Positions 23,598 to 36,200 of a DNA stretch of 64,000 nt are shown one piece after another. The stretch is from assembly GCA_964030475.1 (NCBI GenBank), contig CAXIPT010000001.1, positions 11,933,823 through 11,997,822 of the forward strand. The letters are read 5' to 3'. Below the pieces are notes generated by a model. It saw nothing but the letters and a program-made list of their open reading frames with translations. It was not told the DNA's origin and did no database searches. Position numbers and translations under genes: made by a program. How positions within the stretch are numbered: the first letter of the stretch is position 1; the number at the start of each line of letters is the position of its first letter. This DNA comes from Tethya wilhelma. Taxonomy: Eukaryota; Porifera; Demospongiae; Tethyida; Tethyidae.

Positions 23598-26500
23598 ATG
23601 GACAGTTACCTAAATGCAGAAGTCCAAGATCCCAAACTCCTTCCAGACACACTCAGAAGTTTACAAAAAGAAAGGGATAAACTCCTAAGCCAGGTAACCG
23701 TGGAATTACTTATCTTAGGTTGAAAAAAGGAAGTGTTCATGCTTTGCTCTATGCTTTGCTCTATGCTTTGCTTCAAAGGGTTGCAAGCAAGCTAGCCCAT
23801 TATAAGATTTATGTGTCTCCACATCCTTATATACTGGTCAACCCTATTGAACTGAATTTTCACAGTTACCCAATGTTTGCTATACTTACACCTACAATTG
23901 TGATCACTCCCATAAATTATGTACGATATCCACGACCAGGGCCACAATCGGTGACCACTAAATTTGGCTGTGACCTCATTTAACCCTGGACCATGACCTT
24001 GTGGTATGTGAGTGACTTCACCATCTTTACCAGTCTTGCAGTTATCTCATTCTGATTGTGATGTACTTACAGTGGGGACAAAGATGACCTTAATTGTATT
24101 CAAAAGTCATCTGAAATTATTCATTTGATCTACAATCACCAGAATGAGGATGAAGTGAAACAAGCTTACTTCCATAAGTAGAGTCATGTGGTATTATATT
24201 ATATGGGCCACTTGTACTATTCTTGGATAGATTGTGGTGCTTGATTGATAAAGCTACACCGTTTGTGTTGATAATAATATTATAATGACATACAAACATT
24301 CATGCTGTTTGTTCTTTTTAGCTTGCAGGTGCTGATCACAATGGAGCAGATAATGAATGGCAGAGAGTGGTGGGTGATGTGAATTCCATTGTAGTACAGC
24401 TCAAGGCACTGCAGAATAGATGTCAATACTTAGTTGAACATTTAGAAAGTAGTGATGGAGAGGTAACAAGAACTAAGACTGTGGAATATGTGGAAAGAGT
24501 TGAATCATTGGTGAAAGAAGTAGTAGATCTTGATCATGTCCAATCTTATCTTGCCTGGTTAAGGATGATATATCAGCTGTAGTAAGTTGTGTATAGCATA
24601 AACTTACAGAAGATGTTCCATTGAGTAAGAGTTTGAGGAGGAATAGTTCCGTCAAGAGTGGATAAGACGGGGGGGGGGGACTCTTGGTTCCGTGGAAAGG
24701 CAATAACGAAACATTTTGCAATTTTATTTTTGAGGATTGACAATCCACCAAAACTTATACTCCTCCAAAATTTCTATAACTACACAGTATATGGTTGTTA
24801 TTCTGTCTTAATATCCTCTTTTACTACAACTATACCTGGTCTGGCTTGATTTTTCTTTTGCTACCGTAGATCTTCTAAAAATTCGGCACCCATTACCAAA
24901 TTGTTCAAATTTCCCTCTAATTTTTGGCCAAGGTTGTCATGTGTATAGGCTATAATATGCAATTGAGCACATGCACGCGGCACATGCAGATGAATAATCT
25001 CTAAAAAATTCAGCGAAGCTCAAACGTATTTAATTTTGGGTGGCAAATTTTTAGAAGATCTACGATATATAGAATAGTTTAAGTAATAGTTCAACAAAAA
25101 CTAAGTGATACGATTACTACATGTGGACCAAATTGGTTGCTAGGTGCTATACTATAAAGCAGATTTAATGCCTGTTCTAGCATTACATATGCTCATTACA
25201 CCAGCTGAGGAATCTGTTGTTCATCGCCATTCCTATTGAATCCCTATTTTCAGTGTGCAGTGTGAAACTGAGCTCCCAACAAATGCCATCCTAGATTCAA
25301 TGCACAATTATTTTCGACTTGTCTCTCTTTGTTCCACCTTGGAAATGAGTGAGTGCTCCTACCTGAAGCAGTTTGCACTCACTGTGAGACACAATTGGAG
25401 CATTAAACTGAAGGGTACTCTTTCAAAGTAAGTCAGTGAGTGCTGTGGAACAATAACGCACAATTTATATTCTCATTTTTTTCCCCTTAATTCTTCTTAG
25501 GGAGTACTCATTGATATTGAACAAACTAAAGTGGCCACTTGCTACTCAGTCAATATCTTCTGATGCGCTAAATGCTTGGGAAAAATATCAACAACAATTT
25601 AAAAATCTTTTTCAGGCCCTAATTAAACTGGATCAGAGATATTTGCCTGGTGGTAAACCAAGCATTGATCTTTGTGATCCTGTCATTCTCCCACTTCAGT
25701 TACTGCTAGATCCTCTCAGAAAAAGATTTAAGTATCACTTCTCTGGAGATAAAAAAACAAATTCTAAGGAAAAGGTCAGTATTTATGTTATTATTTCAGT
25801 ACATTTAATTAGCTCTATAAATGAAGAAAATTAGACCAGGCCAATTGTTCAGTTTGGTGTGCTTGGTTAGCCATTAGACCTTTCATTCCCCTAGAGAGTC
25901 TGGTACACACTGTTTAGGTATGTGCTAACTAGCCCTAGCCTTCCGATACTCTCAGAGAGTACCAGATGTGTATGAAGTACTGCACTATCAGCAAAATCAG
26001 TAGCTGGTACCACAACACTGTACTAATGTACCATAATTGATATGATGATTTAGTGGATACTGAGGTCTCGTGTACAGAAAGAGAGCCTTTTCACGGTGTA
26101 CACATTATATCAATCTACATTATTTCCAGTACGATAGTACTGGGTACATAGGAATGGCACGGATGGCCTATTAGTGCAATACAAATATTCACGCGAATAA
26201 CTCTGCAAAAACTGAGTGCTTGCCACTAAAAGGCTTCTAAAGCTACTACTGTACTGGCGCATTGTTAAGCGCATCTCACGTATAGGCGTTTATTCGTTAA
26301 TAAGTGCTCATGCAACTGTAAGTCTACTGGCTCGTTAATAAGCGCACCGTCGACTTTTGATACCTTATAGGCATAATATACTCTTATTACACTCCTGATC
26401 TGCTGCAGCACGTCTTCTTGGTACGTTTTGAGCTGATTGTTTGTAGTTTTCTGCAGCACAGTGGACGCAACGATACTTCGCCACTTGGATGTGTACTTTG

Positions 26501-29500
26501 AACTCTAATGATACTTCTAATTGAAGCCCATTTATGACTCGTTTATAGGCGCTTACTCGCATATAAGTGCATACTTTCTTCCTGTGGAAATAATGGCGCA
26601 TGCACTTAACAACATGCCAGTACGGTATTTAGCTCTTTCTCTTTCTAGTAAGCCTTAAAAACATGGCCTAAAACGATCGCTAAAGTAACAAACTAAAATA
26701 TGCCAAACCTCCAATTTCTCCATCATTTTCTTCTTCTTCTTTTATCTTGGAACGACTTTTCTCAAAGACCGCTCACCTTCAGAAGCTGATTCTTGAACAA
26801 ACAAACTTGGTTTCTTTGTCTTCACGTGTTTTTTGCATCGGTTATTCGTCTCTCTAGCTGAGTCATTAGATACAAGATGAAAAGAGCCTTCTCCGTTATT
26901 TGGAATTCGAATAGTCGCTGCCTGCCCGCTTTACCTGAAGGTTTCTGGTTGTGCTGAAGTCTTTGTAACCTTTCAGTCTTCAATATTTAGGAGGTGAATA
27001 GACTACTTTAATAGTTGTCATTGTAAGATGAGCAAAGCAAGTAAATTTTGTGATCAAATACCACAGCTCCAACCTCCTGAGATATGCCAAGGGGTAGTCA
27101 CTCCCACTCCGTGCATGGTTCCGTTTGCGACCGGGATCAAGAGTCTTGATCCATTAAAAGTCGCCTTGATCGCTTGATCTACAGTAAAAATGGTCCTTGA
27201 TCCTTTGATCGAAGTCAAACCTAGTGCTTGATCAATGAACTTTGACCCTCGTGCAGTTGCATGTGCGAAACGCGCGTAACTAACTAGAGTTTGAGGAACT
27301 GCTACAACATGAATTCAATGCTGGTACTAGATGTATACTGGAGTAACAGTGTCATCTGCACCAATCCAGCCTGGCAAATTGAACTCTTTCTCTCACGTTT
27401 ACGAGGAGAGCTTGCTCTAACCAGCTAACCATATAGTACTATTCATTAGCTAGCTAGCCTAACAACCCTTTCCATATTCAAGTGCGCATTATTTGGAGTC
27501 TATTGCAAGCATGCAGTGCTTCAAGTTCTGTCCTATCCTCTCATTCTCTGTGTTCAGTTCTTCAGTAGGGAAGTCATCTATAGCTAACAAGACACACATA
27601 CAATTGACACAAATCACGTTCAGCTCAGTTGGGGTCTCAGAGTTTCAGCTATAGGAAAAGCATGAAACAATTATTCTAAAAAAAATAGAACAAACAAGTA
27701 CAAACATAGGAATGGGCAAATCGTAAAAAAGTGAGTAAACAAGATAGGAATGGTTGTCAGATTGAGCGAGTTTATTCCTGTGTCTACAGTGTCATTGAAC
27801 TCAGTAGGGATATGAACATGAGGTGACATAGTGAAATGAACTCCTTGCTCAATCTGACAACTAGTCTTATCTTGTTTTGCTCACTTTTTTTACGATTTGG
27901 CCATTCCTAGGTTTGCGTTACATTTCTAATGTTTTTTGTACTTGTTATTATGTATTATTCAGCCTGAATGGTGCTTCACTCAAGTGTCATCATGGATTCA
28001 GAATCACTCTCATTTGCTGGAAACCAAAATACAACCATTGCTGAATGAGTATGGTTTTAACCACCTTGATGCCAGGGTATGTTGAATCAATGTACAACCT
28101 ATTATATGACTGAACATGAAAATGTGGTTCTGTTTTGTCAATGTAGAGTTGGTAGGTGTCCTTTGTTCCCTAAACTTTGTATATATAAGAATTCTAATTT
28201 GTAGTTTAGTTAATTGTCATCATTTGCAAGAATTTTCTGTGTTTAGTGATCATGATCTCTATGACATGTCTTCTGGTACTGTAGAATGAGTTTATCCGGG
28301 GCTTACTTCAAGAACTGGAGTCAAAGCTCACGACTGATCTCCCTGATGTTGTCTACCATGACGACCTTATGTCCCACTTCATTGATGAGCTGCTTCTCTT
28401 TGAAAGAGAGCTACATACAGTTCTCCGGTATCCACCCTCGGCCCCTTCCCTTCTTCGCCTGCTGATGGATGAGGTGCCTTTTCACAAGTGGCTAACATTA
28501 GAGAAAGACTGTAAGTATTCCTGTATTGTATTGTATATTCATTTCCCACTTTTGGTGTCAGGACAGACCTTCGATTCCAGCCCCAACCATTATAAACTTG
28601 GGAGGGGGAGAAAACATTTAAATACATCAATATGTATACTGCTGTACTTGTATATTAGATGCAGTTGAACAATTCAAGATGATAACTTCTGAAGATGAAT
28701 GTCCTAGTGCTTGGCAACCTGCTTATCATGATTTAGTGGATGCTGATGATACTAAGGTGCCTCAATGCGCAGAGAAACTTATGGCAATGATTCAGGGCAT
28801 TGAAGGTAATGTCAGTTATTTAAGAGGAACATGTTCTGTCAATCTCTTCTTTGGTATGTCATTATCTACCTCACAGAGCGTTACAAGTATCTGTCAAGTA
28901 CAAGGCACTTACTTCAGTTTGTAGAGCTTCAGAGAGACCTTCTGCTAGAGTTTCACCGTGATATGGTCACATCAAAAGCCAATGTTAACCCTCTTGAACC
29001 AAGATATGCTGCCTACCTAAATGCTAGCAATTATATTTCCATGGTGCTCAAAGAATGGGGAGAATCAAGTGTAAGAGTCACATTATTGGAATGGAATTAC
29101 CAGTATTTATTATAATCATTATACATGCACCGCAAACTTCACAGTTCTCTTTGGATCTTTACTATCGTACCTTATCTGATCAGAATGAAGCTACCACTTC
29201 CTCTGACACACTCATTACTCAGTTACAGTTGCTTCGACAGCATGATGTGGAGTATGCTACAAGTGCAGGAACAATATTTGATGCAGTTATTGAAGCATTC
29301 ACCTCACTTGTGAAGGAAATGGAGTGTTCAATTGTTGACAGTGTAGTTGAGTCTATTAAGCCACACTGTCACAAGTACAAGAAAGAGAGGCAAGTAATAT
29401 AATGAATCAGAGGTATACACACACGTTATGTACGTATACCTTTCATTAGTTTAAATACGTATACGTAGTTTAGCAAATTATTCCATCCTATGCATATTGT

Positions 29501-31639
29501 TTGCAAATTTGTTTACAATGTCATGTCAGTAAGAGCATGCTGATCATGTATTTGCATCTGCTGGTCATGCCATTACATGTAGGCCTTGAGATCTAGTTCA
29601 GAAGCTGTCTAGTGTCTATAAATAGTAGTACTATTCTCTGCTCCAATACCAGTGAGTTGTTGTAGCTCAGTGGTAACGGCATTTGACTAGAATTCAGTTT
29701 GAATCCCAGCTAGATCTCAAGATTTTTTCCAATGAACTTTCATGGGTACACTAACTCTTTGTGGTGTGGTGTTGCACTTGGTTGGCCTATACTAATGATC
29801 GTCATGTGATTCATGTCAATTACTCTATTGCTGGTCACAAAACTTTGAAAAAATCTGGCAGTTGCGTAGCCAGGGGGTTCTAAAGGGGCACTTGCACCCC
29901 CTTTTTTTCTCTCACAAAATTTACACTTTGGTATTATATTATACTTTTCATCTTTGGCCCGATTTCAATCAGAACAACTATTAAAAGCTTTCTTTTTGCA
30001 CCTACAAGCCTTTAGAGAGGGTTCGATGTAGACAGTATGTGCTACAATTCGAATGGGAGAGGCTAAAATTAGTGGTGTAGTTTCTAGTAGCATAAAATTT
30101 CTGGTGCACTTTGCACACAGCATTTTTATTGCTCCCTCTTTTCTAAATCCTAGCTACACCCCTGTTGTCTGTAGTGAAAGTGTGCATTAAATAGGCACAC
30201 ATTTTTTAGCATGGGGAGTGCTGTACTTAGAAACTTTTTAGGACTGCTTAAGCCTACTTTGAACTGTAACTAAAAGTATAATCCTCCATGAAAATAGTTT
30301 CTGGTATAAAATTCGCAAAATCAGCTTGGTTGAAAGCTTGATGAATAATTTATACACTTTACCCTGGTAATGGTATATGTTTAACCAAGAGTACATAATC
30401 AGGGAAGGGAAGAGAGTATCGAAATTCGTATTACGCTGCACAAAATGTGTGCGGAAAGTAACGTGACAATACGTAAGGCACACGTGATGAATATTGTGGT
30501 TATTAAAATTAATGTTATTCAGTCCAGTAATAATGAGTATACACTATTAAAATTTACGTACAGAACACGTACAGAACATGGCTGTTCACGCTTCGACTTT
30601 ATCATCGTCAGAGTCCAGTAAGTTAACTATATAGAACCGTAGTTTATCTGTTAGAACTGTTTTGGGCGTTTTATTAGCCTTTATTCATCACGTGCGCCTT
30701 ACGTATTGTCACGTTACTTTCCCCACACATTTTGTACAGCGTAATACGAAGTTCGATACTCTCTTCCCTTCCCTGATTATGTACTCTTGGTTTAACCATA
30801 GTACTATATTATCAGATGGTTTAGCAGTACTAATGTATTCTAGTGTGCCCATAAGGTTGCTTTCTGTGTCATAAAAACTCAACTGTTATTGAGTGCACTA
30901 CATTGTTTATATTACTCAGCTTCTGTAACTGCATGTCTCTTTGCAACAATCAATGTTCTTAACTTACATACACATAAATTATATAGATGGCACAGTATGC
31001 CAACTGCAACAGATAATATTTTCATCTTGGACATCACTCCTTCAGCCGCAGAGCTACTTTCTACTTTGAGAGAGCTGCTGGTGTTCATAGAGACTCATGT
31101 GTCTTCATTACTAACTCCAGAGTTGTACACAAAATTGGCGAGCAAAACTGATCAACTATTACTCTCAGAGGTGTTTGTATGAACCTTGCAAATTTGGTTC
31201 CTCCTTAGATAATTATGGTATCCTTATGTACAGGTTATTCTAGGGACCAGATTCAATGTAGGAGGTGCCGAACAATTGTATTATGACATCACTATATGTT
31301 TTGTTCCACTGTTGACAAGAGGCATTGAAGCAGATGTACAATTGTTTGAACGGTAATTTTGATCTAAGGATACTGTGCTTTTTGTGCATAATCCTTAAAA
31401 TTCTGTTACATTAGTTGCTAACTTGATTCCTTAGGACTAATGAAGCTTGCAAGTTGCTATGTTTGCCCCAAGGATCTGCTCTACTTCTTCAAGATGTACT
31501 ACAGGCCACACTAAATCCACCAGTTAGCGAACTCCACTTCAGTGAAGCTGTTGCTGCTCTCAATGACTTTAAGGTCCATACACTTTCTCCTTCCGAGGCA
31601 GATAGAATTTTAAAGCTAAGAATTTTCCCCACAGATTGA
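23598..31639 (+). CDS. RINT1: RINT1/Tip20-family vesicle tether
   Basis: About twelve exons read through with a stop at 31637-31639: near 23598-23693, 24325-24581, 25253-25428, 25500-25774, 27962-28078, 28286-28510, 28660-28806, 28877-29069, 29140-29390, 30989-31171, 31235-31352 and 31435-31639. The start MDSYLNAEVQDPKLLPD is followed by a coiled coil (SLQKERDKLLSQ). Then come helical RINT1/Tip20 segments: YVERVESLVKEVVDLDHV, LKWPL, the signature HFIDELLLFERELHTVLRYP, PFHKWLTLEKD, ERYKYL and a C-terminal LSPSEADRILKLRIF. RINT1 joins ZW10 and NAG/NBAS in the ER tethering complex for Golgi-to-ER vesicles and also has checkpoint links. Introns 4 (about 2.2 kb) and 9 (about 1.6 kb) are inflated by foldback elements and a SINE, whereas most others are short. 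Confidence 0.9.
24862..25067. mobile_element. MITE with TACCGTAGATCTTCTAAAAATT ends
   Basis: Inverted ends 'taccgtagatcttctaaaaa' and 'tttttagaagatctacgata' are about 206 bp apart inside RINT1 intron 2. No ORF. Confidence 0.85.
26246..26627. mobile_element. MITE with ACTGGCGCATTGTTAAG ends
   Basis: The left end 'tactgtactggcgcattgtt' is inverted against the right end 'aacaacatgccagtacggta'. Internal motifs such as 'taataagcgca' repeat within it. It lies in RINT1 intron 4. Confidence 0.75.
27701..27915. mobile_element. Foldback element with CAAACATAGGAATGG ends
   Basis: 'caaacataggaatgggcaaa' is mirrored by 'tttggccattcctaggtttg', and internal 'gttgtcagattgagc' by 'gctcaatctgacaac'. It is a 215-bp element in RINT1 intron 4. 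Confidence 0.85.
29650..29860 (+). mobile_element. tRNA-derived SINE-like sequence in RINT1 intron
   Basis: A pol III A-box-like 'tagctcagtggtaacggc' (about 29663-29680) and B-box-like 'gtttgaatccc' (about 29697-29707) are closely spaced, as in tRNA-derived SINEs. An unrelated AT-rich tail follows. The spacing and lack of a proper acceptor stem rule out a functional tRNA. Element ends are approximate. Confidence 0.65.
30380..30796. mobile_element. 417-bp foldback element in RINT1 intron
   Basis: Long arms are inverted: 'ttaaccaagagtacataatc' on the left and 'gattatgtactcttggttta' on the right. 'gtattacgctgcacaaaatg' / 'cattttgtacagcgtaatac' and 'cgtaaggcacacgtgatgaa' / 'ttcatcacgtgcgccttacg' continue the pairing. 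ORFs on both strands here encode the same residues because the arms are complementary. Confidence 0.88.
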
Positions 31640-31662
31640 CTACTAAGATTATGATGTTTTAA

Positions 31663-31745
31663 TAGCCTCGTACCCAGGCTCTCTCCTTTGACCTTGCACT
31701 ATCGGCAAGTGCAAGGTCAAAAGAGAGACCCTGGGTATGAGGCTA
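31663..31745. mobile_element. 83-bp palindromic element just after RINT1 stop
   Basis: 'tagcctcgtacccaggctct' pairs with 'agagaccctgggtatgaggc', and inner 'gaccttgcac' with 'gtgcaaggtc'. It starts about 24 bp after the RINT1 stop codon, so it is probably transcribed in the 3' UTR. It is the smallest member of the family at 13280 and 21293. Confidence 0.85.
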
Positions 31746-32756
31746 ATGTTTTAATACAATATTATTTATAATTATCATAATCATTATTATAAATACATTG
31801 CTTCATAGTTATCTGAGAACAAAAAAATCACTATACAGTTCTAGTTAAGAGTTTCAAATGAGCAAGCTGTTGTACATACCTGAAGGGAAAACAACATAAC
31901 AACAATTGTATAATATATATACTACTAATTCTCATTAATTACTATATCGGCCAAAGTGAATCACAATCATGCAATTCTCACATAATAATGTACAGTCAGT
32001 GGTTATAATCTTTACAATTATACATGTTCCATGCAACAAGTGTGATCCATGGAATAACTATATGTATATCAGCTGAGTACAATGCCTTTGTCAAAGAATG
32101 ATAAATCACTCTATCATGCTGATGTAGGCTCATGTAGCCACTACTTGCCAGGGTGCATGGAGATATATAGATAGTGTACGTTATTTTCTTCCACCAAAAG
32201 TAACAACGTTCTGGAAGTGTTATACAGACCAAGTGCATATGATGCCAATGATGAAACATGGAGGAGCACTTGCAGTGGATAGTTCATATCTACTGTATAG
32301 TAGGAAATGTGAAATTCTCCATAACATACATATGTATGGGCGTCATGATCACAAAGCTCATCCATGACACATCCCTTTTCTGCATAAAAATGCTTTCCGA
32401 AACCTGGTCAATACTCATGTAGGTAAGGTAAATCGGGAGGATGTCTAACTTTTGTGGGGTGATTTCATGTGTGGGGTAGTAGTTCACGACAACAGAACAT
32501 TTTGCTGGAGTCTGAATGCAAATTAAATCTTCTCAAGGCACTTAAGTATGCTGGAAGCTAGTTATATACTGTTCTTGTATACAAAAAAATCGGGAATTGT
32601 TGTACCAAATTCCTTACAGAATTCTCCTGGTTTACCATATGCCAATAGAGCTCTGTTGAGCAATATATCAACCTACTTAAAATAGATTTTTGATGCTACA
32701 ATGAAAATCATACCCATTTACTTACTTTCAAACATTTCAATATTCTAGGGTGGTTG
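31746..32756. other. Intergenic stretch between RINT1 and EMRE
   Basis: I see no coding exon. It includes the 3' ends of two convergent genes and AT-rich sequence; the short ORFs have no recognisable features. Confidence 0.55.
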
Positions 32757-33011
32757 TCAGTCATCATCATCATCTGGAACAAACAGATCTAGCTCTTCCA
32801 ACTGAGAGGCCGTGTACTTAGCAATCATAGCGCCAATAAACATGAAGGGCCCTGAAATAGCAGCAATTTTAACCAGTCCTAAGGCATGATAACGAGTTGG
32901 CTTTGGTAGTATACTCCCTGTAGATGAAGTAACAGCAGTTCTGGCTTGTAATACTTTTAAGTGTCTAATAGCACCAGGGCTGAAAAAACTTCTCGTAAAT
33001 AGGGGCAACAT
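32757..33011 (-). CDS. SMDT1: EMRE, essential regulator of the mitochondrial calcium uniporter
   Basis: A single 84-codon exon. The N-terminus (MLPLFTRSFFSPGAIRHLK) is basic and hydrophobic, like a mitochondrial presequence. The EMRE signature follows: GSILPKPTRYHALGLVKI, then one membrane helix (SGPFMFIGAMIAKYTA) and an acidic tail (EELDLFVPDDDDD). In known EMRE proteins the single inner-membrane helix binds MCU, and the Asp-rich C-terminus contacts MICU1. The human GxxxS helix motif is GxxxA here (GAMIA), a conservative change. Its length is close to human EMRE (107 residues before processing). It is divergent from FLII with 197 bp between start codons. The family is regarded as metazoan-specific, which supports an animal genome. 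Confidence 0.92.
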   Translation of the reverse strand: MLPLFTRSFFSPGAIRHLKVLQARTAVTSSTGSILPKPTRYHALGLVKIAAISGPFMFIGAMIAKYTASQLEELDLFVPDDDDD

Positions 33012-33208
33012 GATGGACGTTGAGGGACAGGATGACTCTCACTCCTCTGCAGTAGATAGGCTGGACGTCTGGGACGGAATTTGGAAAAACAAAACAATTT
33101 GATGCTCTAATTATGAGGAAGTTAGGCAATGGATATATTTACGGTTAGGTCACAAAAAGTTCTTGTTGTGTTTCGTCAAACCAAGGTACCAGGTCCAACA
33201 AGGCAAGT
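33012..33208. promoter_or_regulatory. Candidate bidirectional promoter, EMRE/FLII
   Basis: 197 bp separate the divergent start codons of EMRE and FLII. It must hold both 5' leaders unless distal exons exist. Inferred from layout alone. Confidence 0.6.
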
Positions 33209-36200
33209 ATGGCAACTGTTCTCCCCTTTGTACGAGGAGTGGATTTTACCAGGACTCAGTTTGAAGTGAGTAAACTATGTTTCAAGTAGGGTAGGCTCAT
33301 AAATAGGCCCCCAAAGCACACAACACAACCACTGGTGGCACTGTGGTATCCATAAATTATGTACTCTCAAGTACTCCTCATCCTAGTCCCTTTCTACACC
33401 TGGGATCAACAATAAACACACACATATATGAGTATATGTGTATATGGTGATGTGCTGTAGGGTGGGCAGTTCACTGAGAAGATGATAGAGATGTCCAATT
33501 TACGATGGCTTCGTCTTAACCGAACTCAACTCAGTCAGCTTCCTACAGACATCGATCAATTCTCAAAGCTGGTATATTCCTAGTCTTTGATGATACTTGT
33601 GTGTATCATATGTTTACTGCATGTACTCTATAGGAGGTACTCACTATATCTCACAACAAGATGATTGAGATTCACACTGGTAATCTCCCAAGCATACAGT
33701 CTCTCCGGGTACATACATGTTTTATCTGAATAATTTTGCATGCTTATAAAATGTACTTCTATCTTTAGGTGTTTAACGCCAGTCACAATGCCCTTCGTGA
33801 CTCTGGGCTTCCTTCAGACCTGTTCAAAGTTAAGGACCTCGTAACTCTTGACTTGAGTCACAACAACTTGGCCAAAATACCTGATGAGATAGTGAATGCC
33901 ACAAATGCTATAGTTTTGTCATTGAGTCACAACAAAATATCAGTTGTACCAGGAGCTGTAAGTCCATTACCCTATACCTGGAAATATAGAATTATAATTT
34001 ATTCCATACACAATATTGTTTACTTAACCAGCAAATTAATTAAGCCTTTACTGATGACAATAGTTTGTAGATGTACATTTATAAGAATCCTCTTTTGTTG
34101 TTGCAGCTATTTGTCCACTGTTCTGGTATTCAGTATCTGGACTTGAGCAATAATAAGCTTCGTAAGTGAATCTCAAATTCAGATTGATATATTGTACATG
34201 ATTGTTAAAATGTACATGGTTCAGAATCACTCCCACCTCAGTTGAGACGGCTAGAGCACTTGCAGAACTTGGTGAGAGTCTAATGTTTTAGTGTGTGTAC
34301 ATATATTTATACTCGAATTATTGATTACTTCAGAATCTGTCCAACAATCCTCTCCAACATTATACTTTCAAGTAAGTGATTCTAGTTATTGTTCCACCTG
34401 CACTCACATGTTCCACTCTTTGTAACTTCTCTACCAGGAATGTTGACAAGCTTACCAGCCTCACCACTCTCAACTTATCCAACACGGGGGTGAGTGTTCC
34501 TGAGAGTAATTCTGTCATTAGAATTGATGTTTGTTGATTGTATTTTTCAGCGTGACTTCACTAACACCCCTCACCTTGACAAACTGGTCAACCTTACCGA
34601 CATTGACATGTCTCACAATGAGCTCTCTAGAAGTAAGATCATATTAACACCACATGTCTTTGGTTCACTGCTTCTTACAAATTTGCAGTTCCTGAACCAG
34701 TCTATCTTCTGGAGAACTTGCAACGGGTGAATATGAGTCACAATTGTATCAAGGAGCTCTCCTCATTGGTGGACACATGGGTCAAACTAGTTACACTGGA
34801 TCTCTCTTTCAATCAAGTCTCTGCGTTACATGTAAGATTGGATGATCCAATTCACTGGAAAATTATCATACGTACGGTAGTACATATAGTAGGAATGGGC
34901 CGCATGTCCCATAGACACAAAACTAAAGTTAATGTTTATCACCATAAAAGTCTAACAATACACTTCCTAAGCCCTCGTAGAGAGCACTAGTCGGAAGCTT
35001 ACACCCATGCAATTTTGTTTTACTTACTCACTGACTTACTTGGGCGCAATTTCCAGAGATATGAAAGTCACTGAGCTGGTTCTGACTACACGAAGTAGCT
35101 TCTTTTAATCTGAACTAGCATCTTTTACACTCGTTTAGTGCCTAAATATGTTAAAACAAGATCTAGAAACTTAGCCTATAAATTTGTGTACTTCAGTGCA
35201 GCCATACTTTCTAGGTAGAGTTTAAAGGTCATTATCTATCCACGTGGCATTTAATGCACATGCCTATCAGCCTACTTTAGCTTTGTGAAACAGTTATTTA
35301 CTGCTACTCAAGCTTTTTATGGACTAACCAGTCTCTCCATGTATGCTCACTCTATAATGTTGAAAAAAAAGTAAATGAGCAAGTAGTAAAAAATTTTACA
35401 AAATAAGCAGTGTATGAATGGGTAGTACTATAAAAGTTAGGAAACAACAAGCAATGTCTCAATTTCGGCACAGAACTAGTTCATTTTTATGCCCAAGTCT
35501 AGCAGTCTAACCTAGGTTGCCTGCTTATACTTGACCCACTTAGCTAGCCAACTGATTGACATAAGTTCGGACCATTATACAGATTTGATTCATTAATAAT
35601 TAATTTTTTTTGACAAGATGCTTGAGGGATCATAAATCAAAATGAAGTAGTCATGTGCCAAAATTGAAACTTTGCTTGTTTCATTACTTTTTATAGTACT
35701 GCCCATTCCTACAATGTTTATTTTAAAAAATTTTTGCTACTTGTATTATTGATATCATTGTTTGTGAACTGTACAGCCAAACATATGCAAGTGTACCAAG
35801 CTTAAAAGGCTATTTTTAAGTGGTGAGTGTTAACAGCTTGGTTGTACTATGCTTCTTTGTGTGTTTATGAATGTGCTATGGAACAGACAATCGACTGACA
35901 TTTGAAGGCATTCCTGCTGGTGTTGGGAAGCTGACAAACCTAGAACACTTTATAGCTCCTCGTAACCAGTTGGAGTGCATTCCAGAAGGGATCTGTCGTC
36001 TATACGGTCTAAAGAAACTAATTCTAACTTCAAACACACTGGTCACACTGCCGGAGGGAATTCACTTTCTCAAACTAGAGGTGAGTTTGTGAGAATGTTT
36101 ATGCTTGCATGTCTCCAAGTTGTAAAAAATAATGTACTCCTCTAGAAACTTGATATCAGAGATAATCCAAAGTTGGTGATGCCTCCAAAACCAAAGGAGC

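Noticed and set aside
29650..29720. A true tRNA gene
   Set aside because: A and B boxes are too close, and no acceptor stem or anticodon arm can be folded; a SINE head fits better.
30238..30874. Two similar ORFs on opposite strands as a gene pair
   Set aside because: They are the two arms of a foldback element and encode the same residues because the arms are complementary.
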